Below, one piece after another: positions 5,748 to 5,972 of a stretch of 5,972 bases of DNA (within the stretch, counting starts at the first letter, position 1; every line of letters starts with the position of its first letter). This DNA is from Woeseiaceae bacterium. GTDB taxonomy: Bacteria > Pseudomonadota > Gammaproteobacteria > Steroidobacterales > Woeseiaceae. A model generated the notes under the pieces. It worked only from the letters and a program-made list of their open reading frames with translations, made no database searches and was not told where the DNA came from. The position numbers and the translations under genes are program-made. Location of the stretch: the NCBI GenBank assembly GCA_022866645.1, contig JALHUQ010000405.1, positions 1-5,972 of the forward strand. Reading direction: 5' to 3'.

Positions 5748-5972
5748 ATGACCCCCGAATTTATGAATACGCCAGAGAATGAGGAAGAAGAAAGCCACCT
5801 GCCGATCGCTGCACCGTGCCGCCGCATCCGCGTCACGGCACCCTTCGGCTGGATCAAGGCCGGATGGTCGGATATCCGCCGGGCCCCCAAACAAAGCCTG
5901 AGCTATGGCCTGGCTATCACCCTCATGAGTTACCTGGTCAGTTTCATGGCGCTTAAACTGGGCAACTGGGTG
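5748..5972 (+). CDS. DUF2189 integral membrane protein, N-terminal part (3' partial)
   Basis: An open frame from ATG 5748 runs to the window edge (75 residues). After an acidic N-terminus (NEEEES) comes PFGWIKAGWSDIRRAPKQSL (32-51), then SYGLAITLMSYLVSFMAL, the start of a first membrane segment (about 52-69). The pattern L/I-xx-GW-x-D-xxx-P-xx-SL-x-YGL is the signature of DUF2189 family inner-membrane proteins, whose function is not established. A GGGAG lies 12 nt before the ATG, slightly far for a Shine-Dalgarno. A second in-frame ATG at 5763 is an alternative with no better signal. The C-terminal part, with the remaining membrane helices, lies outside the window. Confidence 0.75.
   Translation, partial: MTPEFMNTPENEEEESHLPIAAPCRRIRVTAPFGWIKAGWSDIRRAPKQSLSYGLAITLMSYLVSFMALKLGNWV

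Noticed and set aside
5668..5770. Inverted similarity between 5668-5681 and 5757-5770 (11 of 14 pairs), with TCGGGGG/CCCCCGA nearby.
   Set aside because: Low complexity, imperfect and partly inside the DUF2189 coding sequence; it is within what chance allows.

Overview
The window looks like chromosomal DNA of a Gram-negative proteobacterium, most likely a gammaproteobacterium. The evidence is family-level: a type II secretion (T2SS) gene tail, a DUF5666 lipoprotein with a Sec/lipobox signal, a DUF6502 protein, a bacterial fatty acid hydroxylase and a DUF2189 membrane protein. GC content is moderate. No rRNA, tRNA, CRISPR array or intact mobile element was seen.

Layout from left to right. (1) Positions 1-607, + strand: the tail of a T2SS operon. 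A truncated GspM-like C-terminus overlaps, by ATGA, a complete gspN/gspC-like gene for an inner-membrane protein. (2) Positions 575-4030, - strand: a probable three-gene operon read right to left. It encodes a DUF6502 protein, a large DUF5666 lipoprotein built from about six repeats (start/stop overlap ATGA) and, after a 67-nt gap holding a hairpin, a COG4671/MurG-like glycosyltransferase. The glycosyltransferase runs convergently 33 bp into the T2SS gene. The DUF6502 gene seems to have lost its normal N-terminus: upstream in-frame codons keep the expected family spacing but contain TGA and TAG stops, and an unused-looking strong Shine-Dalgarno lies beyond them. (3) Positions 4140-4724: a gene-free stretch with several small hairpins and one copy of a diverged repeat. 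(4) Positions 4725-5450, - strand: a fatty acid hydroxylase/sterol desaturase family membrane enzyme in which one expected metal-ligand histidine appears to be proline. (5) Positions 5451-5747: an intergenic region with the second copy of the repeat and a CCCGGG hairpin. (6) Positions 5748-5972, + strand: the N-terminal part of a DUF2189 integral membrane protein, cut by the window edge.

The DUF6502-DUF5666-glycosyltransferase group is the best candidate for an under-described system. It joins a cytoplasmic protein, a repetitive cell-envelope lipoprotein and a sugar-transfer enzyme, but its function cannot be read from the sequence. The second region worth attention is the hydroxylase gene bracketed by diverged direct repeats. 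Signs of decay (the DUF6502 5' end, the His-to-Pro change) suggest that parts of the 4.0-5.6 kb segment are degenerating or were rearranged.
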